Assembly (NCBI RefSeq): GCF_006715095.1 | Contig: NZ_VFMO01000001.1 | Location: 3,100,001 to 3,164,000 of the forward strand | Direction of reading: 5' to 3' | DNA from: Yimella lutea | GTDB taxonomy: Bacteria > Actinomycetota > Actinomycetes > Actinomycetales > Dermatophilaceae | Length of the DNA: 64,000 nt | In this document: piece after piece, positions 16,824 to 25,696 of the stretch | How positions within the stretch are numbered: the first letter of the stretch is position 1 | Layout of the letters: each line of letters opens with the position of its first letter | Notes under the pieces: model-generated | The model's input: only the letters and a program-made list of their open reading frames with translations | Databases searched by the model: none | Told to the model about the DNA's origin: nothing | Program-made: the position numbers and the translations under genes

Positions 16824-17812
16824 CAGATGCCGGACTCCAGCAGCTTGCGAATGTCGTCGGCGTCGATCCAGATGTCGTTCTTGTCGGAGGCGCAGTGGAA
16901 GCCCTCGGGCACCGGCACGGCGTCCTTCGGCGGTTCGTAACCCCAGGTCGCGACCTCCGGCTGGAGGATGTAGTACTTGCCGTCCATCACCATGACGGCG
17001 CGTCGGCCTTCCTCCTGGGAGATCATCTCCTCGTGCAGCTTCTCGCCGGGCCGCAGGCCGATGTCGTGCATCTTGGCGCCGGGAGCGATCGCCTGCGCGA
17101 GGTCGGTGACCTTGTGGGAGGGGATGTGCGGCACGACGAGTTCGCCGCCCTGCATCATCTCGAAGGTGTCGAGCACCATCTGCACCGCGTCGGGCAGGGT
17201 GATCAGGAAGCGGGTGCAGCGCAGGTCGGTGATCGGCAGCGACTCGCCAGCGGTGGCCAGCGCGCGGAACTTCGGGATGATCGAGCCACGCGATCCGGTG
17301 ACGTTGCCGTAGCGGACGACCGCGAATCGGGTCGGGTAGGCGGCCGCGTAGTGGTTGCCGAGCACGAACAGCTTGTCGGCGGTGAGCTTGGTGGCGCCGT
17401 ACAGGTTGATCGGGCTGGACGCCTTGTCGGTCGAGAGGGCGACCACCTTCTGCACACCGGCGTCGATCGAGGCCTCGATGACGTTCTGGCTGCCGAGCAC
17501 GTTGGTCTTCACGAACTCGTGCGGGTTGTACTCGCCGGTGTCGACCTGCTTCAGCGCGGCCGCGTGGACCACATAGTCGATGCCGTGCATCGCCCGGCGC
17601 AGCCGGTCAAGGTCACGGATGTCCCCGATGAACCAGCGCAGTCGTGGATCGTCGCCGAACATCTGACGTGCTTCCCACTGCTTGAGCTCGTCACGCGAGT
17701 AGATGACGACCCGCTTGGGGTTCACGTCCTGCAGCAGACGGGTGATGAAGGCCTTCCCGAACGAACCGGTTCCACCGGTGATCAGGATTGACGAACCCTC
17801 GAGGATGCTCAC
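16823..17812 (-). CDS. pseB: UDP-N-acetylglucosamine 4,6-dehydratase, inverting (PseB-like)
   Basis: 329 residues. An extended SDR: cofactor loop TGGTGSFGKAF near residue 10, then STDKASSPINLYGATK with the Thr-Asp-Lys and Tyr-x-x-x-Lys sets of inverting 4,6-dehydratases. The sequence IYSRDELKQWEARQMF is characteristic of PseB/FlaA1. It makes the 4-keto-6-deoxy-L-arabino sugar, the first step to pseudaminic acid. I start at GTG 17812, which has GGGAG 7 nt upstream (17824-17820); the open frame to 17902 adds residues unlike the family's N-terminus. It is the first gene of a leftward run pseB, pseC, paralog C, paralog B and the 547-residue gene. Confidence 0.92.
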   Translation of the reverse strand: MSILEGSSILITGGTGSFGKAFITRLLQDVNPKRVVIYSRDELKQWEARQMFGDDPRLRWFIGDIRDLDRLRRAMHGIDYVVHAAALKQVDTGEYNPHEFVKTNVLGSQNVIEASIDAGVQKVVALSTDKASSPINLYGATKLTADKLFVLGNHYAAAYPTRFAVVRYGNVTGSRGSIIPKFRALATAGESLPITDLRCTRFLITLPDAVQMVLDTFEMMQGGELVVPHIPSHKVTDLAQAIAPGAKMHDIGLRPGEKLHEEMISQEEGRRAVMVMDGKYYILQPEVATWGYEPPKDAVPVPEGFHCASDKNDIWIDADDIRKLLESGI

Positions 17813-17913
17813 GTGATGACTCCCGTGCGACGCGCGTGTGATGACAGGACAGCCAGCTGCCTGGCCTCGAGCCGCCGGGAAGGCTCTCCGAGCGCCGGGC
17901 ATCCGGGCGGTTC

Positions 17914-17923
17914 AGGCTAGCAT
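17914..17923. promoter_or_regulatory. Overlapping divergent -10 boxes between pseB and pseG
   Basis: TAGCCT (17919-17914, minus) points to pseB, and TAGCAT (17918-17923, plus) points to pseG. Both genes would have leaders (roughly 95 and 75 nt) and both have Shine-Dalgarno sites, unlike the leaderless genes elsewhere in the window. Confidence 0.4.
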
Positions 17924-18004
17924 TGAGCGGCCCTCGACTGCTTCAAGGCACGGGGGGACCGCCACGACCTGATCGAGCCAGTCAACGCAGGGAGAGGGGG
18001 ATCC

Positions 18005-19147
18005 ATGTCACTCGCGTCCGCCCGCGAGCACCGGACGGCAGTGGTGTCCGCGAGAGCACGCGAGGAGATCCATGTTGCGGTCCGCGTCGACGCGAGCGCG
18101 AACATCGGCGTCGGGCACGCGGTGCGGTGTCTCGCCCTCGTCCAGGAACTGAGCCGCAGGTCTGTCCGGGTGACCGTCTTCGGGATGCTGGACATCGGGT
18201 GGGTGGCGGACGCGTACGAACGCCTCGGCGTGCCGGTCATGTCGCCCTCGCAGATCGACCGTGCACATGTCACGCACGCCGTGATCGACGGTTACGACAT
18301 TTCCCCGGAACTCGGTGCGGGCTTGCGCAGCAACGCAGTTCGCGTGCTGGCCATGGTCGACGACGAGTTCGGGGCAGGCCAGGTCGCCGACGTGTACGTG
18401 GACCAGAACTACGGTGCCCGTCCCCACGTCGGCGGCCCGGACGGGTCCATCGCACTGGCCGGTCCGCCGTACTCGCTGTTGCGTGACGAGGTCCTTGCGG
18501 TCCGTTCGGCTCCCGTCCTCGAGCACACCCGCGTCACCTCGGACGCCGCGCCGCGAGTCCTCGCCGTCTTCGGCGGCACCGATCCCCACGGAGCCGCCGA
18601 GGTACTCGTTCCCATGTTGGTCGAAACCGGCGCGCCGATGCAGCTCACCGTGGTGTGCCCCGACCCGGCACGTGGCGCCCGGCTCAGTTCCGTCCCGGTA
18701 CAGGGACCGCACCAGCACGTCACCGTCACCGCGGTTCTTCCGAACCTTGCCGCGACGGCCGCCGCACATGACGTCGCGGTCAGCGCGGCCGGTTCGACCG
18801 TCTGGGAGTTGCTCACGATCGGCACCCCGACCGCGGTGGTCTGCGTCGTGGACAACCAGGAGCCCGGTTACCGGGCAACCACGGGGTCCGGGCTGGTGGT
18901 GCCGGCCGGTCGCCTCACGCGGTTGCGAACAGGCGACTGCAACGAGCGAGAGGCTGGAGTCGAGTCATTGGCGAGACTGCTGACAGACGGGCAGCTTCAA
19001 CACCATCTACGCCGGCGTGGGATGGCACAGTTCGACGGGCGCGGCCGCGAACGCGTGGCGGATGCGCTGCTCGATTCAGCGCAGTTCGTAGACGGTCACG
19101 GTCGGCGAACGCCAGATGACGTCGGCGTACCTGGCGAGATCGGCTGA
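18005..19147 (+). CDS. pseG: UDP-2,4-diacetamido-trideoxy-altropyranose hydrolase (PseG-like)
   Basis: 380 residues. VRVDASANIGVGHAVRCLAL near residue 27 is the PseG N-terminal signature, with the catalytic His in GVGH. VFGGTDPHGA and VSAAGSTVWELLTIGTP in the second half match the GT-B-like UDP-binding domain. It removes UDP with inversion to release the free sugar used by PseI. A purine-rich GGGAGAGGGGG precedes ATG 18005. The 3' end overlaps the convergent membrane-protein gene by 72 bp (19076-19147). The C-terminal 20 residues therefore read through that gene's antisense and look atypical (DGHGRRTPDDVG). No GNAT domain is fused to it. Confidence 0.88.
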   Translation: MSLASAREHRTAVVSARAREEIHVAVRVDASANIGVGHAVRCLALVQELSRRSVRVTVFGMLDIGWVADAYERLGVPVMSPSQIDRAHVTHAVIDGYDISPELGAGLRSNAVRVLAMVDDEFGAGQVADVYVDQNYGARPHVGGPDGSIALAGPPYSLLRDEVLAVRSAPVLEHTRVTSDAAPRVLAVFGGTDPHGAAEVLVPMLVETGAPMQLTVVCPDPARGARLSSVPVQGPHQHVTVTAVLPNLAATAAAHDVAVSAAGSTVWELLTIGTPTAVVCVVDNQEPGYRATTGSGLVVPAGRLTRLRTGDCNEREAGVESLARLLTDGQLQHHLRRRGMAQFDGRGRERVADALLDSAQFVDGHGRRTPDDVGVPGEIG

Positions 19148-21439
19148 CACCGCCGACGCCCTGCGGTCGGCGTACAGGAACCTCACTCCGTATGCACGCA
19201 GGGCAGCGACGCTGCGCGCAGTCGGCGCCCGAAAGACCGACTCGTTCAGGGCGTAGGCCCGCTGGTCGTAGTACGGCTGTTGGAGGAAACTGACGCCGGC
19301 GGTTCCGGAAGCTCGTCCACTCGCGGTGTAAGCCCAGGCTCCGATGAACGCCGGCGATCGCGTCAGCGCCGCGGGCCAGAACGCTCGCGGATCGCAACGC
19401 GGCGTGGTCCTGATACGCGAACAATGCACGTTGGTCGCCATCGGGGAAGCATTCACGTTCGCCCGCGCCAAAGCGGCCGCCCCCCTGATCTCGTCCTGAT
19501 TCAGGTGCGTGCCGCGAGCCACGCCGCCGGTGTGCCATTGCGGGATCGGGTCTTGGGCGAGGACGTGAGCGGTCGGTGCCACAGCGAAACCGAGGATGCT
19601 GAATGCAAGCACCGCGCCGACCACCACGCTGATTCGATCGCGACGCAGCAGGAGGATCACGGTCATCACCGCCGTGACGAACAGCACAACGACCATCGGG
19701 AGCAGCCAGGACAGCTGGAGCAACGGCTCCTTTTGTTGCATGGCGGACGTACTCTGCGTGAACTCCCCGATCCCAGCACCCGCGACCGCGCAGACTGTGA
19801 TCAGCGCCGGCGCCCTGCGGGCGCCGAGCACGCCGATCAGCCGCCGCACCACCGCGATCGCGCCCCAACCGAGGAAGGCTGCGGTCACCGGCACGATGCC
19901 CCTCATGAAGTAGACTTGGGAGAACGCAGGGTGCTCGATCAGGAACATAGCCAGGAGTGCCGCGACCATCATTCCGAGGTAGAGCACCGGCGCAGGATCC
20001 CTGCTGCCACCCACGGTCGCCGCCACCAACGTGACGGCGAGATAGGTGCCGACGAAGGCGGCGACCAACAGCGCCAGTGTCACAGATCCGGGAGGCGGAT
20101 CAGTAGCCAGCGAAGCCGTCCAGATCCTCGACCGACGTGCGGTGGCACCCGGCTCGATGGTCGACCCGCCGCCGCCGCCCGCGAACAGTGGCCTGGAGCT
20201 GACAACGATGGCCGCCCCGACGGCCAGTAACGACACCGGCCGCACCACGTCATGCCAGACGGCGCGGCGGCGGATCACGGCGACGATGGTGACGATGGTG
20301 ACGAGACCGACCCCACTGAGCAGAGTCGGCAACAAGGACACTTTCGAACCCGGGCACAGCAGGAGCACGTAGATCGTGAAAGCGAGCATGTCCGGTCGCC
20401 GTTCATTCGCCCGCAGCACCATGCACAACACGAAGGTGGCTAGGACAGCGACCGGAAGCGAGAGCGTGTTGGACGGGCTCAACCAGTACGCGACCGAGGA
20501 GGCACCTGGGTCGATACCCCGTACGAGGAGGACCGACGGGGCGAGCACCGACAGCGCTGCTGCAACGAGGCCACCCGCAGCAGAACGGGACAGGTAGGCG
20601 GCCAGCCCGTAGACGAGCAACAGCATTGAAGCGACGACCGGGACGTACCAGAAGACGACGGCGGCCTTCTCCAGTTGAACACCGCTCGCGATCGTGAGCC
20701 CGGCGGCATGTGCGTTGCTGAACCAGTGGTAGTCGAGCGCACCGTCCGCGAGGGACTGCGGGTCGTTCGGGGGCACGTGATGCATCGCGTTGGCGGTGAT
20801 TGCGGTGTGCCAGTACATGTCGGGATACCAACGCATGGTTCCGCCGAGCGGGGTGATAGACCACAGGCCGGCGGTCAAGGAGCGAAGAAACAGCACCCAG
20901 CTGAACAGCAGACCCAGGCTGGCCCACCAAGGCATTCGTGCGGGAACAGCCCGGCGTCGTCCGTCGGCCTCATCATGTGCCTCACCGCAGGACCCGTCGG
21001 CCGGTTCATCCTGTCGGCCGAATCGACCACGAAGCAGCGCCATCGCCCCTGCGATCAGACCGGCGAACACCAGCGGAACGATCCACTGCAACCACGGCAG
21101 ATGCAGGCGCACGGCGAGCGCCCAGCCGAACAATTGGGCGCCGAGGCCGGTGACGAAAGCCGCCCCGATTCGAACGACCGCGTGCCCCAGCGGCACCCGG
21201 CGGACGATGAGCCATCCCGGCACCAGGATCGTGCCGACGGTCGCCGCCCACAGCCGGGACTGATCCGCCCAGCCGAGTTCGTACTTGTGCAGAACGGCGC
21301 TCGTCGCGACGAGCGCCACCACGATGCACGCCGCACCCACCCACCGGTCGAGCGTCTGCGTCGGCCGTCCGTCCTTCGACGGGTCGTTCGAGCCTTGTTG
21401 CTCTGCCCGCGCAGGGAACGAAGAGATGGGCGACGTCAT
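19076..21439 (-). CDS. Large multi-pass membrane protein (GT-C-like)
   Basis: 787 residues with about 13-15 hydrophobic segments from residue 32 to about 620, then a soluble extracytoplasmic domain of about 160 residues ending YADVIWRSPTVTVYELR. An early loop carries MRWYPDMYWHTAITANAMHH, an Asp/His-containing stretch like the first-loop catalytic region of lipid-linked GT-C transferases. It may transfer sugars from polyprenyl-phosphate donors outside the membrane. No closer family was recognised. I start at ATG 21439, with AAGG 8 nt upstream; the frame runs open to 21553. Its 3' end overlaps pseG on the other strand. Confidence 0.75.
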   Translation of the reverse strand: MTSPISSFPARAEQQGSNDPSKDGRPTQTLDRWVGAACIVVALVATSAVLHKYELGWADQSRLWAATVGTILVPGWLIVRRVPLGHAVVRIGAAFVTGLGAQLFGWALAVRLHLPWLQWIVPLVFAGLIAGAMALLRGRFGRQDEPADGSCGEAHDEADGRRRAVPARMPWWASLGLLFSWVLFLRSLTAGLWSITPLGGTMRWYPDMYWHTAITANAMHHVPPNDPQSLADGALDYHWFSNAHAAGLTIASGVQLEKAAVVFWYVPVVASMLLLVYGLAAYLSRSAAGGLVAAALSVLAPSVLLVRGIDPGASSVAYWLSPSNTLSLPVAVLATFVLCMVLRANERRPDMLAFTIYVLLLCPGSKVSLLPTLLSGVGLVTIVTIVAVIRRRAVWHDVVRPVSLLAVGAAIVVSSRPLFAGGGGGSTIEPGATARRSRIWTASLATDPPPGSVTLALLVAAFVGTYLAVTLVAATVGGSRDPAPVLYLGMMVAALLAMFLIEHPAFSQVYFMRGIVPVTAAFLGWGAIAVVRRLIGVLGARRAPALITVCAVAGAGIGEFTQSTSAMQQKEPLLQLSWLLPMVVVLFVTAVMTVILLLRRDRISVVVGAVLAFSILGFAVAPTAHVLAQDPIPQWHTGGVARGTHLNQDEIRGAAALARANVNASPMATNVHCSRIRTTPRCDPRAFWPAALTRSPAFIGAWAYTASGRASGTAGVSFLQQPYYDQRAYALNESVFRAPTARSVAALRAYGVRFLYADRRASAVSADLARYADVIWRSPTVTVYELR

Positions 21440-21655
21440 GGCGTGGGCCTTCATTTCAAGAAAATGTCGGGGTGAGCTTACGGGTGCACATGTCAGTTGC
21501 GCGTGACGAGGCGGTGCTTCCGTGTCGCGTGCGGCCGATGCAGTCCGCCGCACCCATGGCTAAGCTCGAGACGCCCGGGTCCGGCTGACCTGTCGACCCG
21601 GGATCCTGTCGCCAACTTCCAGGAGCCCGACCGTCTCACCGGTCGTGTCCGACTC

Positions 21656-21660
21656 GGAGG
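21656..21660 (+). promoter_or_regulatory. Shine-Dalgarno selecting a TTG start
   Basis: GGAGG 5 nt before TTG 21666. The upstream in-frame GTG 21645 has no such site, so the fused cytidylyltransferase probably starts with TTG. Confidence 0.55.
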
Positions 21661-21665
21661 AATCC

Positions 21666-23189
21666 TTGCCCCGCACACGCGTTGTCATCCAGTCCCGTCT
21701 GAACTCCTCGCGCCTGCCCGGCAAGGCTCTCATGACGATCGCCGGGATGCCGCTGATCGAACTCGTCGCCCGCCGGGCCGCGCGTTCAGGCCACGAGGTG
21801 ATCGTCGCGACGAGCGAGGAGCATTACGACACCCGCATCACCGATCACCTCGAACGAGTCGGCGTGCCGGTGATGCGCGGTTCGTTGGACGACGTCCTCG
21901 GACGCTTCGTCACCGCAACCGCGGACATGGATGACGACGATCGCGTGGTCCGCCTCACGGGTGACAACCCGGTCGCCGACGCCGATCTGGTGGACGAGTT
22001 GCTCGCGGCCATGGACGCCGGCGGGAACGCGTACGGTCGCGTCGACATCGACCGAGTACCGGAGGGGCTGGGTGCCGAGGCGTTCTGGGTGCGCGATCTG
22101 CGTCGCGCGGACGCCACTACCCGCGAGCCGTACGACCGCGAGCACGTCACCCCCTGGTTGCGGCGCAACCTGGGTGAGTTGCTGTTCGTGCCAGAGGACA
22201 ACCCGGGTGATCCACTGCGTTACCGCTGCACCGTCGACGTCCTCGGCGACTTCGACCGCATCGCCCGGCTGTTCGGCAACGTCACCGACCCCGTCGGCGT
22301 GAGTTGGAGCGAACTCATCGACAAGCTCGGCACACTGATCGCCGCAGAGGGTGGCACGGTGCCGGTTCGCTCACACCGCCAGTTCGTGCAGTCGGCGGTG
22401 ACACTCGGCGGAACCCAGTTGTCCGGCCCCTTTGCCAGTGCCCCGCCCGAGGTCCGCCAGATGTTGGCTCGCGCGGTGGACCACGGAGTTACCCACGTCG
22501 AGGTCGGCCGGGCAGACGGAAACGCCGAGAGGATTCTGCGCAGTTGCGGAGAGCCGCAACTGACCCAGCGGCTCGGGTTCATCTCGCGGCTCCAACCACT
22601 GCTCGCCGGTGACGCATCGGTGGCCCGATTGGGCGCCGAGGCCAGCCTCGAGCGGTCGTTCGCCGAACTCGGTCGTCGACGCGTCGCCGCCGCTCTGCTG
22701 AGCGGCGTCGAGCAAGTGGGGGTAGGCGGGGGTGGCGCGTGGGAGCGCCTGCAGGAATACCGCGCGACGGGCGAGGTGGGCGCCGTCGGGGTCAGCCTCG
22801 CTCACCCCAGCGAGGCCGAGGCCCTGAGCGAACTCGACGGCCTGGACTACCTCGAACTCCCGTACAACGTCCTCGCGCCGGCCCTGCCACAGGCCGTCCT
22901 CACGCTCGCCGACAGCGGTGTCACCGTCCTGGCGCACTCGGTGTACGGCGGGGGCGCTCTGCTCACCGGTGATCACCCGCGGTCCCTGGCGCTACTCGAA
23001 GCGGCCCGCGCTGTCGGCCGGGAAGGCGTTGCAGACCTTGCCGTCGCCTATGTCCTGGGCCACCCTGCCGTCGCGTCGATCGCCCTCGGCGCGATCACTG
23101 ATTCGCAGATGCGGTACAACCTTGATCTGTCATCACGAGAACCATTGTCCGACAACGAAATCCAGACAGTCCGGGAGATGCTTCGATGA
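21666..23189 (+). CDS. PseF-type cytidylyltransferase fused to an aldo/keto-reductase-like domain
   Basis: 507 residues. Residues 1-235 are a SpsF/PseF-type nucleotidyltransferase: RVVIQSRLNSSRLPGKAL (nucleotide loop), DDDDRVVRLTGDNPVADADL, and YRCTVDVLGDFDRIARLF. This half should make CMP-pseudaminic acid. Residues about 240-505 follow an aldo/keto reductase barrel (LQEYRATGEVGAVGVS, VLGHPAVASIALGAITDSQM), but the catalytic tetrad looks lost: VEVGRADGNAE stands where D...YG is expected and FISRLQP replaces the Lys motif. The second half may be structural or bind a sugar. TTG 21666 is chosen for its GGAGG. The stop overlaps the next start (ATGA). Confidence 0.85.
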   Translation: MPRTRVVIQSRLNSSRLPGKALMTIAGMPLIELVARRAARSGHEVIVATSEEHYDTRITDHLERVGVPVMRGSLDDVLGRFVTATADMDDDDRVVRLTGDNPVADADLVDELLAAMDAGGNAYGRVDIDRVPEGLGAEAFWVRDLRRADATTREPYDREHVTPWLRRNLGELLFVPEDNPGDPLRYRCTVDVLGDFDRIARLFGNVTDPVGVSWSELIDKLGTLIAAEGGTVPVRSHRQFVQSAVTLGGTQLSGPFASAPPEVRQMLARAVDHGVTHVEVGRADGNAERILRSCGEPQLTQRLGFISRLQPLLAGDASVARLGAEASLERSFAELGRRRVAAALLSGVEQVGVGGGGAWERLQEYRATGEVGAVGVSLAHPSEAEALSELDGLDYLELPYNVLAPALPQAVLTLADSGVTVLAHSVYGGGALLTGDHPRSLALLEAARAVGREGVADLAVAYVLGHPAVASIALGAITDSQMRYNLDLSSREPLSDNEIQTVREMLR

Positions 23190-23812
23190 AGCTCGCACGG
23201 ATCCTGCCTCGGCTCGTTCAACGCGACGCCACCGCCCCGGCGGTGACCTACTACGACGACGCGTCCGGTGAGCGCATCGAACTGTCGGCGAAGGTGGTGG
23301 CGATGTGGGCCTCGAAGGGGTCTCACTGGCTCACCGACGAGATGCTCGTCGATCCGGGCGGACGGGTCCACCTCGACCTGCCGGCCCGGCACTGGCGGGC
23401 GATCTACTGGGCGTTCGCTGTCTGGTCGATCGGTGCCGAGGTGTCCACGACCGAGGCCGACAGCGACGCAACCGTCTCCATGCATGGCGTCGGCGACCTG
23501 GTCGAGCCGGTGGCGTCACTGGCTGCCAGTGACCTCGCCGGCTTTCCCGACCAGTTCGGTCCCTCGATCGAGGCAGCACCGGACGACCTGGCCCTCGATG
23601 GCCGGACCTTTGCGGATGTCCTTCCTGCCGTGCCGGCATCCGAGCGAGTGATGCTCGTGGACACTGATGCCGGCGAGACGCTCCGCATCGCCGCAAGCAC
23701 CCTTGCGGCAGCAGGCTCTGTTGTTCTCGTACGCAATGAGGACGAGTCGCGTCGTGCTCGACGGGTTCTCGATGAAGGCGTGGACCGTGTCGTGAGTGTT
23801 TCGCCGGGCTGA
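23186..23812 (+). CDS. TIGR03089-type actinobacterial protein
   Basis: 208 residues. It resembles the conserved actinobacterial family TIGR03089, which looks like a stand-alone N-terminal part of AMP-binding enzymes: TAPAVTYYDDASGERIELSA, then HWRAIYWAFAVWSIGAEVS. No phosphate loop or hinge is present, so it is unlikely to adenylate anything alone. It is translationally coupled to the cytidylyltransferase fusion (ATGA at 23186-23189) and ends 3 bp before the convergent exporter ATPase gene. From memory the family is usually single-copy and often lies near glycan or LCP genes. The function is unknown. Confidence 0.65.
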   Translation: MKLARILPRLVQRDATAPAVTYYDDASGERIELSAKVVAMWASKGSHWLTDEMLVDPGGRVHLDLPARHWRAIYWAFAVWSIGAEVSTTEADSDATVSMHGVGDLVEPVASLAASDLAGFPDQFGPSIEAAPDDLALDGRTFADVLPAVPASERVMLVDTDAGETLRIAASTLAAAGSVVLVRNEDESRRARRVLDEGVDRVVSVSPG

Positions 23813-23814
23813 GG

Positions 23815-24852
23815 TCAGCCCTTCGCGGCAGCCGTGGAGTCGGTGGATGCTCCTGCGGACTTCTGAGCCCGCTCGGCATCGCGCTGCAGACGTCGGCGAA
23901 CACGGCTGTCCTGACGTTTCAGCCGAGCCTCGTCGCGGGCGGCGTCGCTCTGCTTGTGGTGATCCTTGCCCATCAGGTCGGACATGTATTTCTCGACGAC
24001 GTCCTCCATGGGACCGTCCATCTCGAGGCCGCCGTCCTTGAGGTAGAGCCCACGAGTGCAAAAGCGCAGCAGATCGCCTTCGGAGTGCGACACAAGGAAC
24101 AGTGTGCGTCCCTGGTCAAGCAGGTTCTCCATGCGCGTGTAGCACTTGTTCCGGAATGCGGCGTCTCCGACTGCCAGCACCTCGTCGACCAAGATGATCG
24201 GCTCGTCCAGACAGGTGATCACCGCGAACCCCAACCGCACCTGCATGCCCGAACTGAAGTGCCGGTAGGGCACATCGAGTCCGTCACGTACCGCCGGCCC
24301 GGCGAAGTCGACGATCTCGTCGAACCGCTCGTCCACCTGCTCGCGACTCATCCCGTGCAGACCGGCGGTGAGGTAGATGTTCTCGCGTGCCGAGAGGTCG
24401 CCGATGAATCCACCGGTCAACTCGATTAACGGTGCCACGCCCTCGGTGACCGAGGCGCTGCCTTCGTCCGGCAACAGCGTGCCGGCGATGAGCTTCAACA
24501 GAGTCGACTTGCCTCCACCGTTTCCGCCGACCAGACCGACCGCCTCACCGCGACCGACGGTGAAGTTGATGTCGCGCAGCGCCCAGAAGGTCTCCCGATC
24601 GTGCGCGCTCTTGCCGGTGAAGATGATCTCGCGCAGCGACAGATTCCGCTTGCGTCCGCGCAGGAACTCGATACCGAGGTTGTCGACCGTGATGACCGGC
24701 TCGCCGACCGGGGTCTTCCACTCGACGGTGCCGGGGACGGTCGGGAAGTCGTAGTCCTGCCAGGTCAGTTTGTTCTCGGGGTCGTACCCGGGCGGGTCGT
24801 TCTGGGTCCGTTGCGGGCGCCAGGTCGTCTTCGGCGGTGCCTGTTCGCTCAT
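23815..24852 (-). CDS. Polysaccharide/teichoic-acid ABC exporter, ATPase (Wzt/TagH-like)
   Basis: 345 residues. Walker A GGNGGGKSTLLKL near 125, LSARENIYLTAGLHGM, the signature HFSSGMQVRLGFAV in place of LSGGQ, and Walker B ILVDEVLAVGD are the standard Wzt/TagH pattern. An N-terminal extension of about 50 residues (rich in Pro, Trp, Asp) precedes the ABC domain. A Lys/Arg/Ala-rich tail of about 60 residues replaces the carbohydrate-binding domain seen in many Wzt proteins, so substrate recognition may not need chain-end binding. It energises export of the lipid-linked polymer with the permease one base upstream. Confidence 0.92.
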   Translation of the reverse strand: MSEQAPPKTTWRPQRTQNDPPGYDPENKLTWQDYDFPTVPGTVEWKTPVGEPVITVDNLGIEFLRGRKRNLSLREIIFTGKSAHDRETFWALRDINFTVGRGEAVGLVGGNGGGKSTLLKLIAGTLLPDEGSASVTEGVAPLIELTGGFIGDLSARENIYLTAGLHGMSREQVDERFDEIVDFAGPAVRDGLDVPYRHFSSGMQVRLGFAVITCLDEPIILVDEVLAVGDAAFRNKCYTRMENLLDQGRTLFLVSHSEGDLLRFCTRGLYLKDGGLEMDGPMEDVVEKYMSDLMGKDHHKQSDAARDEARLKRQDSRVRRRLQRDAERAQKSAGASTDSTAAAKG

Positions 24853-24853
24853 G

Positions 24854-25684
24854 TCAGATCTCCTTCAGGACCGCAGGTTCCAGTTTCCGGAACACCCACA
24901 TACCAACGATCAACCAACTGATCGAGATGACAGTGCCGGCCGCCCACGCGAGATAGTCAGGGTGTTGTTCCGGTCCGAGAAAACCGAGCCGGAACATGTC
25001 GTTGATCGCCGTGAGCGGGTTCAGTTGCTGAATCGGTCGAGCCCACGGGGCCTTCTCCTCCAGCAGATGCACCGAGTAGACGATCGGCGTCAGGTAGAAC
25101 AACAAACGTAAGGCGATCCGGACAAGCCGTACGACATCGTCCACCAGGGCGGTGAGCGGAGCCAGAACCAGACCGACTCCGATGTTGAGGATCAACAGCA
25201 TCGCGATCGCCGGGATCCAGTACACGATCCGCCAGTTGAGGTGGGTCTGGTCCGGATGCATGACCGCGAAGTAGGCCATGAAGCCGACCAGGATCGGCAA
25301 CGAGAGCAGGAACTCGATCCCCTTCGACAACACCACCCGGATCACCCACAATTCGCGGGGCAGGTTGGTCGAACGCACCAGCAGACGTTCGGCATAGAGG
25401 GCACGAGAACTCTCATTCACGCACGTGTTGAACCAGTTCCAGGCCAACAGACCCGCCACCAGGAACAGCACGAACGGTGCTCCTTGGCTGGAAGAGACAC
25501 CCCGGGTGCTGTAGATGATCCCGAAAACGAAGCCGTAGACGAGAGCGCTCGCCAGCGGGTCGATCAGGGTCCAGATGTAGCCCAGGAAACTGCGGGCATA
25601 GCGCACTCGTAGGTCGCGGCGCACCAGCGTGCCCAGCACTTTGCGGTGGTCCCAAATGCGCTCGAGACGGCTCATCTTCGACAT
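24854..25684 (-). CDS. Polysaccharide/teichoic-acid ABC exporter, permease (Wzm/TagG-like)
   Basis: 276 residues with six hydrophobic segments and the ABC-2 pattern: LVRRDLRVRYARSFLGYIWTLIDPL near the N-terminus is the usual cytoplasmic gate helix and first span. NPLTAINDMFRLGFLG before the last span is also typical. It is the membrane channel that moves the undecaprenyl-linked polymer outward, using the ATPase encoded directly downstream (1-nt gap). Upstream lies the GT2 gene at 25697, 12 nt away, so the three form one leftward operon from the promoter near 26802. Confidence 0.92.
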   Translation of the reverse strand: MSKMSRLERIWDHRKVLGTLVRRDLRVRYARSFLGYIWTLIDPLASALVYGFVFGIIYSTRGVSSSQGAPFVLFLVAGLLAWNWFNTCVNESSRALYAERLLVRSTNLPRELWVIRVVLSKGIEFLLSLPILVGFMAYFAVMHPDQTHLNWRIVYWIPAIAMLLILNIGVGLVLAPLTALVDDVVRLVRIALRLLFYLTPIVYSVHLLEEKAPWARPIQQLNPLTAINDMFRLGFLGPEQHPDYLAWAAGTVISISWLIVGMWVFRKLEPAVLKEI

Positions 25685-25696
25685 ATCCGGGCCAGC

